From positions 5,256,183 to 5,320,182 of the forward strand of contig JAMWFC010000117.1 in assembly GCA_027475525.1 (NCBI GenBank): 64,000 nt of DNA. The letters run 5' to 3'. Below are positions 33,954-45,020 of the stretch, one piece after another (the stretch's first letter is position 1; each line of letters begins with the position of its first letter). The notes beneath the pieces were generated by a model. The model did not search any database and was not told the origin of the DNA. It saw only the letters and a program-made list of their open reading frames with translations. This DNA comes from Macrolepiota albuminosa (taxonomy: Eukaryota; Basidiomycota; Agaricomycetes; Agaricales; Agaricaceae). The position numbers and the translations under genes were made by a program.

Positions 33954-34513
33954 TCAGAGTTTGACGCAGCTGTCTTTCTAGCTATGCGAGACGGTTTTCA
34001 ACCACACAGAGAAAGGACAGGAATAAGGGAAACTTACCTTCTATGATCTCTCGTTGCTCCTTGATGCACGCCTTGAGGTATGAGTCGAGGACCGTGTAGA
34101 TATATTCATCAAACTTTTCAGAGAATTCATCTATCTCTATGTTGAGGTTGAAAAGGTCCAGCCAGAGACCGTTTGTTAAGCAGAAGAAATCGCCCTTGTC
34201 CCTGACAAGTGGGAGTACTTGCTCTCGTTTCTCTGAGATCCTATCTGAGAATCTACACCATTTGCCGAGTCAGTCATCCAAGATACATCGTGTTGTTTCG
34301 TTCTACTTACGAGATAATCTTGTTGCCAAAGCTTTTTGTACGATCGAAGTCTAGACTGTCCTTCGCACTGTGCTTCTGGTATTTCGATAGAATAGTCCTC
34401 ATACTCTCCTCAAGTCTCCGCAGTTGTGTGGTTGTGCGGTATTCTTTCCTGTGCACTACGAGGAAGACGGGAAGGAACATGATTCGGAGAGCGATTATCA
34501 TTCGTGAGACCAT
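33954..34513 (-). CDS. Hypothetical protein, three exons, ~145 residues
   Basis: Exons 34311-34513, 34038-34252 and 33954-33973 join in phase with good borders (GTAAGT/GTGTAG and GTAAGT/GAAAG). The protein starts MVSRMIIALRIMFLPVFLVV, a signal-anchor-like hydrophobic stretch. It continues with a charged helical part (QLRRLEESMRTILSKYQK), then KREQVLPLVRDKGDFFCL, LWLDLFNLNIEIDEFSEKF and a C-terminal helix SYLKACIKEQREIIE. I do not recognise the family. It could be the last exons of a longer multi-pass protein, because the codons before the chosen start (ITRNIPT) also read sensibly and the IPTMVSR form resembles IPTMVTH at 35.2 kb. Confidence 0.45.
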
Positions 34514-34937
34514 CGTTGGTATATTGCGGGTGATTCGATAGTAATTCAGTGTGAGGTTAAACGTGTCTGAATGCTCTCTTTTAAACCTGATTCCTTATGC
34601 TAATTGTTCTTGATTTTTGTCGTCTTAAGAACAAAAGGTCCACTGAGCGTAAAAATAGAAATGTGCACGGACCCACAAAAGGGTATCATTGATCCCTTGT
34701 CTTGTCCTTGCAACATGTTGACATTGTTTAAGCATTTTGTTTGACAGGCGACGTGTAGACCAGTGTACGGATTATGCATCCCAGAAGGAAATCAATGCGT
34801 AGCGTTTCCGTCTGTGATCCCTTTCTTTTCTCAATCGTTTTAACAGACAATCAGTACGGCAGACAAGAGGTTTTCGACGGCTGATATTGTTTGATATACA
34901 TACAGATCACTAATATCGTTTCATGATTTAGCGCACG

Positions 34938-35747
34938 TGCATTAATACATGTCGTGTAATAATTTCTCTTTGCAATCCAGGAACTTGGGCATGGTGAGCT
35001 GGCTCGAGTTAGGTACCTTGTAGCACTTGAAAAGAGCTTCATCCACCGAGCCGAGGCTAGGACCAAGGTTATTTGAGCGACAAAGGATCTAAAATTAGTC
35101 TGGAGACTTCATCCACCTCAATTTGTCGTCGAATGTCCGGGTTGAGGAAGAGAATGCTTGTAACTATGGAGCCAATCCTGTGAGTGACCATGGTTGGTAT
35201 GAATACCTGATGTGATTTGTTGAGGCAATTTTACAATCTGCGTCTTTAAGGTGTCTGTTCAGCAAACAATTACTTGCTCCTTGTTCGAATATATATTACC
35301 TCACCATAAGGGGCAACCAGAGTCGTAGTCTTGCGCGTTATCACCGGTTGGCAGTTTGTGTGTCCATGAACGAGAATCTAGATAGTATTGTTATTATCAA
35401 GAGCATTTTGCAACGATTGTCTTTGAGACCTCAATACCTGGGCGGAGCGGTTGAAAGCGTGTTGTGATAGGTACGAAAGAGAAGGCACGAGTCCGAAATC
35501 GGCAAGGTTGGACGCCTGCTTCAATTTGACTGAAAACATCACATGCCTCAACTGATTCGGCAGCAACATTGTATGCGTGTTCTAGACAGGTTACAATGAA
35601 CGCCCAGCTTCTCCATCTACTCCTTATTTGACCAGAATAGGCATGTTGAAACGCCTCGACGCAGCTGATAAGAGTCGATTTTATGTGCCTCGTACGTATC
35701 CAGGCGCGAGGCAGGAGATGCGAGACAATACTACAATGACTTCGCAT
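34938..35747 (-). CDS. Possible multi-exon gene related to the previous one
   Basis: Several exon-like pieces can be linked by GT-AG introns: SVKLKQASNLADFGLVPSLS...HAFNRSAQ, then ILVHGHTNCQPVITRKTTT, then VFIPTMVTHRIGSIVTSIL with FLNPDIRRQIEVDE. A last piece, SVDEALFKCYKVPNSSQL, ends at a TAA near 34956. The IPTMV motif followed by a hydrophobic stretch and a charged helix parallels the gene at 33954-34513, so the two may be paralogs or two parts of one gene. The start is not defined. Low certainty; it could be a decayed copy. Confidence 0.3.
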
Positions 35748-36259
35748 TAGATTAGCTCCACGTTTTTACAATAAAACTCGCGTGCAGATAGAAAGAAGCC
35801 TGATGGTAGACCACACGGGGAAGAAATACTCGATATGCTGGCTTTGCGAGGAGCCTAAGATCCCAGCGTGGGTGACTTTGAAAGCATGGAATAGCACGAG
35901 CGAGAATCCTCGCCGCGGGAGTACAACGAGTTCAAAAGGGGAGGGAACGGCAAGGCACGGCGGCTGATTGAGGGGGCTGACATAAGCATCTGTGATGAAT
36001 TTTCAGAAGGCCGCTGGTTGTTGACCACGACAATCTCCAACTTCCATCTCAGCCTCCGCCACTCTTTGCGCGGTTCCACGCTCCTTACCTGTCTTGCGCC
36101 ACACTTGTCCAACAAATGGAGTCATCTACTTCCACATGTGAGTCGTATCACCTCCGTCCAACTTGCAAGTTTTGATCTTTTCTGTTTTCAAAGCATCTCT
36201 GATATCGTACGTTTATTTCCATTAAACGGCGGCCGAGCTCAACCCACCTGTCTTCTAGT

Positions 36260-37725
36260 CCTTCAACCTCGCTGTCGAGCTCATCGTCGACCTCGGCAGC
36301 GGCGATACCCACTTTGAGCACCACGACGACGACGACTCCAGCGATACCAACAGCGATCACCACCTCTGACCTGTCGTCGACGGCAACGATTGTGACGACT
36401 GCGACGACGACAGACTTGACTGACACCACTACCTCAAGCTCAATCATTACTGACACGACGTTGAACACACCCACCATCAGCACAACTTCCGTAACCTCGC
36501 CGACTTTGATAACTCCCACGACCACTTCCCTATCGACGAGCACTCCGGTCACGATTGGAGGTCCAGCCGTCGTCACCGCGACTTCTGTTCATGTTACCAC
36601 CATTTCTACATCGCAGACCCCGAATAGGACTGCTGCTCCATCTTCATCCAATGAGTACGTTCGTTCTACCTTGGCTTCTTACACTTGGGGTATCACTCAC
36701 AACGTACATTTTAGGTTCTTTGAAAACAAAGGCGCCGTTGCAGGTGTATTTACCGTTGTCGGCCTCGTCATTGCCGCTTTGTTGATCATCCTTGTCGTAA
36801 CCATCATCCGTCGCCGTCGCGCCAAGAAATTCGACCGTGAAATTGAAGCTGCCGCGGCAGAAGCCGCTGCTGCACCAGCACCCCATTTCCTCGACGACGA
36901 TGACGACGACGATCCATACCGACGCCCCGCAGACCAACCCACCGCGTATAACCCACAGTACTCCGACATCTCCTCGCACGGAACATACTCCCAGCCACCT
37001 CTTGGTTCACAAGAGATGTATGGCATGCGCGACCTCGGTACTTCACCGGGAGAACTTTATAATAATAATCCGTATGCTTCTGGTGGTGCGGCTGGCGCTG
37101 CGGGCGTCGGTGTCGCTCGGGCACGGAGCACGAGGGATCCCGGGGCGTTCGCGAGCGGCTTTCAGGATGGTGCCACACCATACCCTGCGTTTGCGGGCCC
37201 AGCGGCATTCCATAGCGGAGCGTATGGCAACGAAGGGGGGCATGACTCGTTGGGGACAGGGGTTGGGGCCGGGGTTGGTGCTGGCATGCAGAGGGGAATG
37301 TCGTTGAGCCATCATACGAGTGCCGATCATACGATTAACGATCAGGAGCAGCAGTACTCGCAGAGCTTGCACCCCGGGCAGTACGTCCAGCAGTCGGGCC
37401 TCGCGCGGAATCCGTCACAGGTGACGTATAATACAACTCATGCCAGTTCGACTCTGGTCGGTTCCCCGGTGTCACCACCAAAGGAGCAGTCACCGTACGC
37501 AGCACATTATGCAAGTGCGCCTGTAGAGGAGGCAGATGAAAGTGCGTATGGGGGCTATGCGGACGACACGCAAGGTGCAGGATACAAGCGGGAGGACAGG
37601 CAGAGCTATAACGATGATGACGAGGACGACAGGAGGCCGAAGATACTCAAGGTTTGTACATATCAAGCTAGGACCGGGGTATCAGATATGACTGACTTCA
37701 ATCTTGATAGGTGGCCAATGAGTAA
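36260..37725 (+). CDS. Thr/Ser-rich single-pass membrane protein (WSC/Mid2-like sensor type)
   Basis: The main exon starts at a splice acceptor (TCTTCTAG, 36251-36258). The first exon was not resolved, so the signal peptide is missing from this model. The intron 36655-36714 is 60 nt, and the intron 37652-37710 leads to the true end KVANE-stop at 37723-37725. The layout is a ~110-residue ectodomain of Thr/Ser repeats, then one membrane span (AVAGVFTVVGLVIAALLII), a basic stop-transfer RRRRAKKF, an Asp run, and a long cytoplasmic tail rich in Ser, Tyr, Gly and Gln. This is the architecture of fungal cell-wall-stress sensors of the Mid2/Wsc kind, so a wall-sensing role is plausible but inferred. 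A dead copy lies at 17955-19400. Confidence 0.75.
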
Positions 37726-37819
37726 AAATCCTGCCGTGGGCTTCAATAGCCGCTGCTTCCGATTTCATGTATTTGCCTAAGTCGTTGTGCTGACATTTTG
37801 TCATATACCTTACTACGAG

Positions 37820-38115
37820 TTTTTTTTCTTGTGATACTATCGCGTGCTTCATCTTCCTTTTCTTTACTGTATCTTTTTGTCTACTTTGTTACCATGTCTC
37901 TTTATATCTTTGTTTATTTGTCGCTCTTCGTATAACCACGTTGCCTTTGGGACGTACGCACGTTATCGACACTCATCCTGGTCTTCGTCTCGCGGACTCG
38001 TTAGCGTGCTTCTCGATTTTTTCCCCTGAAATTTGTTACCGTATTGGATGGTTGTACCTTTGTGATAGAAATACAGTGCAAGTACGTCGTATCCCTGTGA
38101 CAAGTTTTCAGGGTA
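37820..38115 (+). repeat. 3' flank shared with the duplicated copy at 14690-14960
   Basis: This is the presumed 3' untranslated and downstream region. It matches the inverted duplicate nearly base for base, showing that the duplication behind the pseudogene covered the whole gene plus at least 300 bp of flank. Confidence 0.8.
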
Positions 38116-38427
38116 AAATGTTAATGGATTAAAACGCGCTGCGAAAATGGATGTTCGACAATTGCAGGGCAAAGAGGCGATTTATTTTTTTCTACATGAG
38201 AGAACGTGAACTATTCAATCTTAGGTGGCATCATATTCTGACAGGATGATATTATGAGAAATGTGCTATGATAGCGAGATAGGAACAAACACCCCCCTCT
38301 TTCCCTAGACTTTTGTTGTCTTTTTGGGCACAATCAGTCTACGGACATGGAGAATCACAAAGTCCTTATATACTGTACAAGTCCTGATTTACTGTGCAAT
38401 ACGTAACTAAAAAACGACCGAGAAAAA

Positions 38428-39736
38428 CTAACGGAGAATATTCTCAGCATATTCTTTCACAATATCGTGAAAAGATAGGTAATGTTGAATAACACTCTTC
38501 CTATACGCAAGATTTTTCATCGTCCCAGGCGGCAGAGCACACTCCTTCACAATAGTCTCTTGCTCCAGATACTTTCCCTGCTCCACCGCTTGAACAAGCT
38601 CCAGGCTCACGGGAATCTTGTAAAACGCCGGGCGCGTTTGACTCAATGCGATCGCGGGGATAACCATATCCTTAACGGGTAACTGTCTATATTTTCGCAA
38701 AGTATTATTGAGTTGAGCGGCAGCGATAGCCCGAGCAATAAGCTGGGGTTCGGGAAAAACTCCTGGTGCATCGGACATGCCTTTGTCCCCGTGAACAACG
38801 AGGAGGACTATGGAGTCAGGGAGCGCCAGGAGGCAGACATCAGTCTTCACGGTGGTTTTGGTGCCACAGATGAAGAACGGCATCATGTAATGCAAAAATG
38901 TTAAACGATCGGGAGAAGCAAAGCCGAGATCATCGAGGAGAGCCCCTACAATATGACCGTAGATGGACTCGCTAAGTCTACAGAAAGGATTAGATAGGGA
39001 TTAGATAACATTAACAAGGGAAGAAACGTACCGTCAACCATGATTAAATATTTAAGAAAGTTCCGTACTGTAGGATCACGTAATGCAAAAATGTTGAACG
39101 ATCGGGAGAAGTAAAGCCGAGAGCAACGAGGAGAGCCCCTGCAATATGATCGTAAATGGACTCGCCTAAGTCTATATAAAGAATTAGATAGGGACTAGAT
39201 AACACTGACAAGGGAACAAACGTACCGTCAACCATGATTAAATATTTAAGAAAGTTCTGTACTGTGGGATTACGCACAGGCTCGAGGTTGGCGCGGTCAT
39301 TGACATCCATAAACAAATCGGCATCAACATCTGAGAGGTTTGGAAGATTTCGGCCAAAGAACTATTCGGACTCCTGTATGACAACGCGAATGTTGCATGC
39401 GCGCAGGTCGCTGCGACTCCAATGGTGGGCTTGTCATTGTCACTGTCAGCCATGACGACTACCCGTGAGAATTTGTCATTTGACTAAGGTTATTACTAGC
39501 AAGGCACATCGTTTTGCCGTGCGTGCGATCACCGCGTTTGTCCAGATTGGGAGCAGCAGTACCGGTGCAGCGTTCCCGAGCGCTGTGCTTGATAGTGGGG
39601 TGCCGCTGATTTTGACGAGCAATTGGTATAGGTCCTGCAAACGATTGGGTACTGTACGTCGTCTTTGTGATTTTACAGACTTTTGCTGATTTTGAAGTAG
39701 AGCTCGTAACTTGACGATAACCCTTGATGATCGCAC
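38428..39736 (-). pseudogene. Restriction-endonuclease-like (PD-(D/E)XK type) gene, broken
   Basis: Coding-like pieces on the minus strand read DVDADLFMDVNDRANLEP, TVQNFLKYLIMVDG, DLGESIYDHIAGALLVALGF, SPDRLTFLHYMMPFFICGTK, TTVKTDVCLLALPDSIVLLV, PEPQLIARAIAAAQLNN and a C-terminal SVIQHYLSFHDIVKEYAE. This order matches a mushroom family with a nuclease-like core in which TD...ExK-type residues follow the predicted strand; here the expected Glu appears replaced (VVHGDK). A 194-bp tandem duplication (38887-39274) repeats one exon and its intron. The proximal copy has lost one base (TTAGCGAG versus TTAGGCGAG), and an in-frame stop follows QESE near 39360. The frame therefore cannot be restored by splicing. 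Family naming is from memory. Confidence 0.6.
38887..39274 (-). repeat. 194-bp tandem duplication of an exon-intron unit
   Basis: Two copies (38887-39080 and 39081-39274) share TAATGCAAAAATGTT, CGATCGGGAGAAG, GGAGAGCCCCTGCAATATGA-like and CAACCATGATTAAATATTTA blocks with ~90% identity by eye. The duplication joins mid-exon to mid-exon and destroys the reading frame. Confidence 0.88.
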
Positions 39737-40660
39737 CCTCGCTAGCTTTTGTACCGGCGTAATTAATCCTTCAGTTCTGTGGCGCGCCTGCCGACATTAT
39801 CCCGTTCCTCCAGAACACTTACATAGTCAGGGCCTACGAGCCACCAACGAATCAGGACATCAAACCCCGTCTCGGGCTCGTGGGCATCACAGACCCAACA
39901 AAGGCACTATAAGAATTTTACAAGCTCGTCTCCCTGCGCTTCTGCTTCATCACAATCCCTCTTGTCCCTGTAGCTACCCTCCTCGCCGGGGATCCCACCA
40001 CAGACGCAGGCACAGGCACAGGCACAACCTCGCTCATGCTCCTGCCCGTGCTTGCGACCCCGATGCCCAGCCAAATGGCCCTACCCTCCATCAGGGTACC
40101 CTGCCAGCGAGCAGGAAGGAACGTCCAGAACCCTGTGCAGCCCCTGCGCATCCCTCTCAGAACACGCGGTTAACGCACAAGGAGAATATGAGCTCGCCGC
40201 GGGGTTTGTCGCAGGTGGGATGGCGGGGATGGGGATGCCACCGGCACGGGAACGGGCGAGGGGTCGCATGGGAAGAAGAACGCGAGAGGTTCAAAGTGGA
40301 ATTTGGAGCGCAGCGGGGGTTTGCAGACATTAAAGTACATGTTGAATGAGCCGAGGACACTGTTGACATGTGTGACGTATCTGTGGCGCAGTTGCAGCAC
40401 GATATGAGGGGCAGGACGGGGTACTCACTTGTTGGCGTATGATATCTTTTCTTCGTACTTGCCGACGCTGACGAAGAGCAGGCCTGTCGAAGAATATGGG
40501 TGGACCATGAGCGTGGCAGTGTGCTTGTGCAGGAGCAGGCGCCTCATTGCGAATCTGTACAGAACAGCGAGGATGGATATCTGTGGCGGGAGAAGCACCT
40601 CGACGAGAAGGAAGATGATGAGGACGAGCAGCTGCACGACAGGTAGACTGGCCCTGGAAG
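39737..40660. other. Coding-like fragments of unidentified genes
   Basis: On the plus strand FLQNTYIVRAYEPPTNQ, then KPRLGLVGITDPTKAL and FYKLVSLRFCFITIPLVPVA look like real protein sequence, but they are broken by frameshifts around 39910. On the minus strand LLVLIIFLLVEVLLPPQISI with HPYSSTGLLFVSVGKYEEK (40425-40637) also reads like a membrane protein and ends at a GTGAGT splice donor. I could not assign either. Confidence 0.35.
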
Positions 40661-41869
40661 GTTACTGTACTGCATCCTTTTGTCTTACGACTTCTTGCTT
40701 GTAACTCGAAACTAAATTACAATTCCATCAAAACAAGAGTCAAGTTGATCATTTCGAGTACATACAAAAAATTAGGAAGAAGTGGAGATGACCTGGATCT
40801 ATTCGAATTAGATCTCCGAAACCTTTCCATTCCTTGTCAAACGTACTTCTCTTCGACTGCTTCAAGTTTATCCGGATTCTGACAGATCAATACCAACGAT
40901 GGCCTGACTTTCAGGGGTGCTACCACCAATTTTTTTCGAGCCTACTTACCTACCAGCCCACTGTGTATGAGTTTAAATCTAGTACCTCCTTGTGCTTGGT
41001 CTTCTCACCACACATACTGTATTAATGCTCATATCTACTTATGCGTACGCTGAAGCTCACCTTATTGATAGCTGAGGTTATTGTGACCTAGCTGGATAAC
41101 ACTCCAGCGTGAGATCTAGATAATGTCTAGCGACCGAATGCCGATGCCAGCCTGAGCGAAGGGCTACACAATCGAACAAGTCTTACATCGTTATGGCAGA
41201 GTGGACAGTTGAGCGTTCGAAGCCGGCTAACCCGATCTGGCCTTGGAGACGCCACGCCATATTGCAGACACCACGCCATATTTAGACATGTCTTACATTG
41301 TGACCACTGGAAGCAGTAGTGCACGGTTGGGACATTTACTTTTCTCACCGTGCAATCAATTAGAATATTAATCATTGCAAATAACTCTCCTTCTGTCCTT
41401 TGTATAATCCTCCCTCGTATACTATAAATTGTTTAATATATCTCATATTCTGTTCCTTCGACACTCGACAGCTGTCCTGGATGTCCTGCCCGGGGAGGGA
41501 CGATCTGTCTAACTCGATGTCATCAAGGCCTGGCCTCAAAAAGCAGGGCTCACGTGGAAAAGAAACAAACCTCAGAGGTTTGGTCAAGTTCTGGTTCAAT
41601 AGGTATACAGCGAAGTGGTCTATTGTGCATTCATTTGATGGTATCGAGTTAGGCAGATCCTCCATGGACTCCAACTCGCCAGAACCTGTCGCTGTGTACG
41701 GAGATCTGAGCACTCAATCCCCATCAACGCACGACCTTGTAAGGACACGTCTCGGCTCCGTGTTCCAACTCTATTCGTACGTTCGGTCTTCTACCACCAA
41801 AACAGGCTGTATTAATGCTCATCCGCTGTTCGTATTCACCGTGGGTGCACGCTATATAGAGAGCCCTAT
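40661..41869. other. About 1.2 kb without a recognised gene
   Basis: Open frames at 41400-41873 (plus) and 41372-41713 (minus) overlap each other and show no family resemblance. No RNA gene was seen. Confidence 0.45.
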
Positions 41870-41995
41870 GTGATTGTCAGAATCTGATGCTCTGTGCTTC
41901 CACCATTTTTCCTGTACAAGGGACGCTATCTGATGAGCCATATGTCTATCAGAATCTGATGCTTTGTGCCTCAATCATTTTTCTTGTACAAGGTA
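41870..41995 (+). repeat. 72-bp tandem duplication upstream of the ICMT gene
   Basis: The blocks CAGAATCTGATGCT, TGTGC and ATTTTTC.TGTACAAGG occur twice, 72 bp apart, about 100-220 bp before the ICMT start. It may duplicate promoter elements. Confidence 0.7.
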
Positions 41996-42090
41996 CGTAC
42001 GTACATTGATAACTGATAGTGTGTGTATATGTCTTAATGTGACACCAATGTCGAATATATAAATACAATCTCTTCAGACGGGACAAGCCA

Positions 42091-42867
42091 ATGTCTCCAG
42101 TAATCAAAATCCCTTTTATCTTTGCCACTACGTATGCTCTAGCAACTTCGTTCACAAACCCCAACCCAGATGTTTCGGATGATGAACGCCAACCTGATCA
42201 GAGCAGGACCTTCATGTTCCTCATGGCCAAATACTCGGCCCACTTTAGGGTAAGTAGAACTCTGTATTTTAACAGACATGCCTCTGACAATGCCAATTAG
42301 AACATGTTCTGGCTAGCTGCAGTGGCAGAAACGGCCGCAATTCTCTTGGCACTCTTGGCAGAAGTAAATCTCCTGTCGCATGAGGTCACCAACTATGCCC
42401 TCCGAATCCTGATGTGCGGAAACCAGGTCACCACCCTACACCTTACTCCACTCTCCATTACTGGCTCGCTTCTCGTTGTCGCCGGCGCTGGGTTGCGCCT
42501 CAAGTGCTACCACACACTCCGAAAATATTTCACATTTGAGATGACCGTCCGCCCAGACCACCAACTCATCACACACGGTCCGTATGGCTATGTTCGTCAT
42601 CCTTCGTACACTGGAATGGTCATGGTCTTCATCGGCACATGCTGCTGGTTTTCCTCCCGCGGCTCATGGATACGTGAATCAGGCATTCTAGGAACGATGC
42701 CGGGCAAGGTTATCATTACGGCATTCATGACCATATACTTTAGATTGGTCATTGGATTGCTACAGCGTATGCCAAAGGAAGACGAGCTGATGCAGGCGTC
42801 ATTCGGGAAAGAGTGGGAAGATTGGGCTCTTCAGGTACACTATTGGCTTGTTCCAGGAATCTTGTAA
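42091..42867 (+). CDS. Isoprenylcysteine carboxyl methyltransferase family protein
   Basis: Exons 42091-42249 and 42301-42867 (intron 51 nt) give 241 residues. The protein starts MSPVIKIPFIFATTYALATS and has several hydrophobic spans. It carries the ICMT/PEMT core LRKYFTFEMTVRPDHQLI, then THGPYGYVRHPSYTGM and the C-terminal RMPKEDELMQASFGKEW followed by a DWALQVHYWLVPGIL-like end (E.L...FG.EW..WA). These are the conserved cofactor-binding and lipid-side residues of the family. It would methylate the C-terminal prenylcysteine of CAAX proteins at the endoplasmic reticulum. Mushrooms often carry several diverged ICMT-like genes, so the true substrate is open. A decayed second copy follows directly downstream. 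Confidence 0.85.
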
Positions 42868-43430
42868 GAAAGTTTTATATATGTAGTCAGGGTTAAGTTC
42901 GGACGTATAGACTAGGACGTGCTCGCTATCCCTATATCCCTATTACATCCCTATTGCAGAGTCCCTATTTCGATTTTACTCATCCCTATTTCTATTTTAT
43001 CTTTTACGGACGCTCGTGTTTTCACAAAGTCTATCATTCATTTCCTATTCATAGCAAATACGGACTATTTTGACCGCTTTAGTATATAAGCAGACCCGTA
43101 TTCGATAGATAACTTAACTTCGATATTGTTGGTTTTCTGATTTGATTTATTCAAGTCGAATCCTGACAGAAAGTCTCTTTTTTGAAGTGAAGCGCAAAAA
43201 CTTAGGCAACGACATGCACCTTCGGAACCTTCTAACCAGGGTAATCAAATAATGTAAGCACGTCGCTCAATTCTACTTACGTTCTTGGTCGTAATTCCAA
43301 GATTGCTGTGAGGAACTCACCTCGAGCGGGGATTATTGCGGATGGAAGTTTTCTCTGGCGTATGTCATGAATGATGTCATCGTGTTCCCCACATGCGGGT
43401 CTCGGGCCGTCCGCGGTCTCGCGTCCTCTG
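42868..43430. other. Spacer between the ICMT gene and its decayed copy
   Basis: About 560 bp containing repeated TCCCTAT motifs (42929-42990) and no supported gene. Confidence 0.5.
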
Positions 43431-43990
43431 TTGACAGCTTCCACGCAGAGTTGTATTCACCAATTTTTATTTCTTTCATCTTTGCCACTACGTATGTCGC
43501 AACATGCCAATTAGAACATGTTCTAGCTAGCTGCAGCGGTAGAAACTGTCGCAACCCTCTTGACAGAAGTAAACCTCCTGTCCCAGGAAGTCACGAACTG
43601 CGCCCTCGAAATCCTGATGCGCGAGAACGAGGTCAGCTCCCTGTGACTCATATCCCTCTCCATCACAGGCTCGCTTCTCATCGTAACCCGGCAGCTGGTT
43701 GCACCTCAAGTGTTTACACACACTGCAGAAATTCTTCACCTTTGAAATGACCCTCCGCGCAAACCATCAGCTCATCACACACGCTCCGTATTGCTACGTC
43801 CGGCACCCTTTGTACACGGGCATCGTGATGGTCTTCAGCGGCATGTGCTGCTGGTTCGCTTCCCACGGCTCATGGATGGGTGAGTCAGGGATTCTGGAAA
43901 CGATGCTGGGCAAGGTTCTCATCACGGGATTTGTGGCTGTGTATGTGAGATTAGTCGCGGAAGACTGGGCTCGTCGGGTCCCCCTATTGG
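43431..43990 (+). pseudogene. Decayed second ICMT copy
   Basis: This parallels the intact gene from FIFATTY (43471 on) through NMF/EHVLAS, KCLHTLQKFFTFEMTLRANH, QLITHAPYCYVRHPLYTG and MVFSGMCCWFASHGSW to VRLVAEDWA. The pieces lie in at least three frames with stops between them (for example near 43530 and 43700). The end of the enzyme (RMxxEDELL region) is deleted, so that AEDWARRV follows directly. Similarity to the neighbour is high at the DNA level, indicating tandem duplication followed by decay. Confidence 0.85.
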
Positions 43991-43999
43991 CTTTTATCC

Positions 44000-45020
44000 T
44001 TACCCTCACTACGAACCAAGTCGAACTCTCCGCCCTCCAACCCCCGCAAGCGTGCTTTTTCTGGTCCAGACGGCCCCGTACACTCGTACGACGAGCTCGG
44101 CGCCTACAGCACTCTCCAGCAGCCCCCAAACCACCCTGCACAGCTTGAGTACAACTATGGCTCCGAGTTCAGGCCCCAGTCTCGTCGTCTCAGCGTCATC
44201 AGCGAAGCCACCGAGTTTGTCGACGACGGCGAGCGTTTGAGCAACCACACCCCACTCGCACTCGGCGCCATGTCCATTAGCGGCCCACAGAGGCGCACTA
44301 CTCTCTTGAGTTCCAATGGAAGGAGTGACGAAGGCCATGCAAGGGGTCTTGGGAATATCAACGAGAATTAACCAAGGTCATGGTAGTGATGATGCCAGAT
44401 TGAACCAAGGCAACGACGTTCGTGGCGGCAACGGCGTTCATGCCAGAATCGCCGACGCTAATGGCAGGATCACCGACGATCACAGCACGATCAACGACGC
44501 TCATGGAAGGATCAGTCCCCCATCACGGCACCTCACACCCCACGGCATCGTCAACGGTGACTCGTACCCCCCGCCCCCTTGTCCACACTCTACCACCTTT
44601 TCCGTCTTGTCCACGACTTCCAACTCTCCGCCTGTACCAGCCGGCTACTCTGCCTCGCAGCCCCAGAACCACTTTGCCTATCCCTAGCCCCAACACCCCC
44701 ACCCTCATCCCCACCCGCACTCGCACCCACATCCACACACCCCGTACGCCCTTGTCGGCGCCATGCCGTCCCTCCACGACCACCAGTACACGCCCTCGCC
44801 CGCCCTGACCTCTGCAACCTCGTACTACTCGTCTCGCTCCTCTTCGTTCTCCCCAAGGGGCCCCGGTCACGTCGGCGCTCACGGCCATGGCCATGGCCAT
44901 CTCGCACATCAGCAGGCACAGGCATACCACGCTCTGCAGGCCCAGCAGGGTGCTGCTGCTTCTGCTTACTCGCATCATCACCAGCCACACCATACTGGAT
45001 ATCCATCGACCTACGAGTAA
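44000..45020 (+). pseudogene. C-terminal fragments of an unidentified low-complexity protein
   Basis: Two coding-like pieces are separated by frame changes. The first reads SPPSNPRKRAFSGPDGPVHS, then YDELGAYSTLQQPPNHPAQL and a Ser/Arg-rich stretch RRLSVISEATEF. The last is SLHDHQYTPSPALTSATSYY followed by a His/Gly and Gln/Ala-rich tail, ending HHTGYPSTYE-stop at 45018-45020. The composition is like the disordered C-terminus of a fungal transcription regulator, but no DNA-binding domain is present. Between them (44400-44520) is a short degenerate GACGAT/GACGCTAATGG repeat. It sits directly behind the ICMT pseudogene without a gap. Confidence 0.4.
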
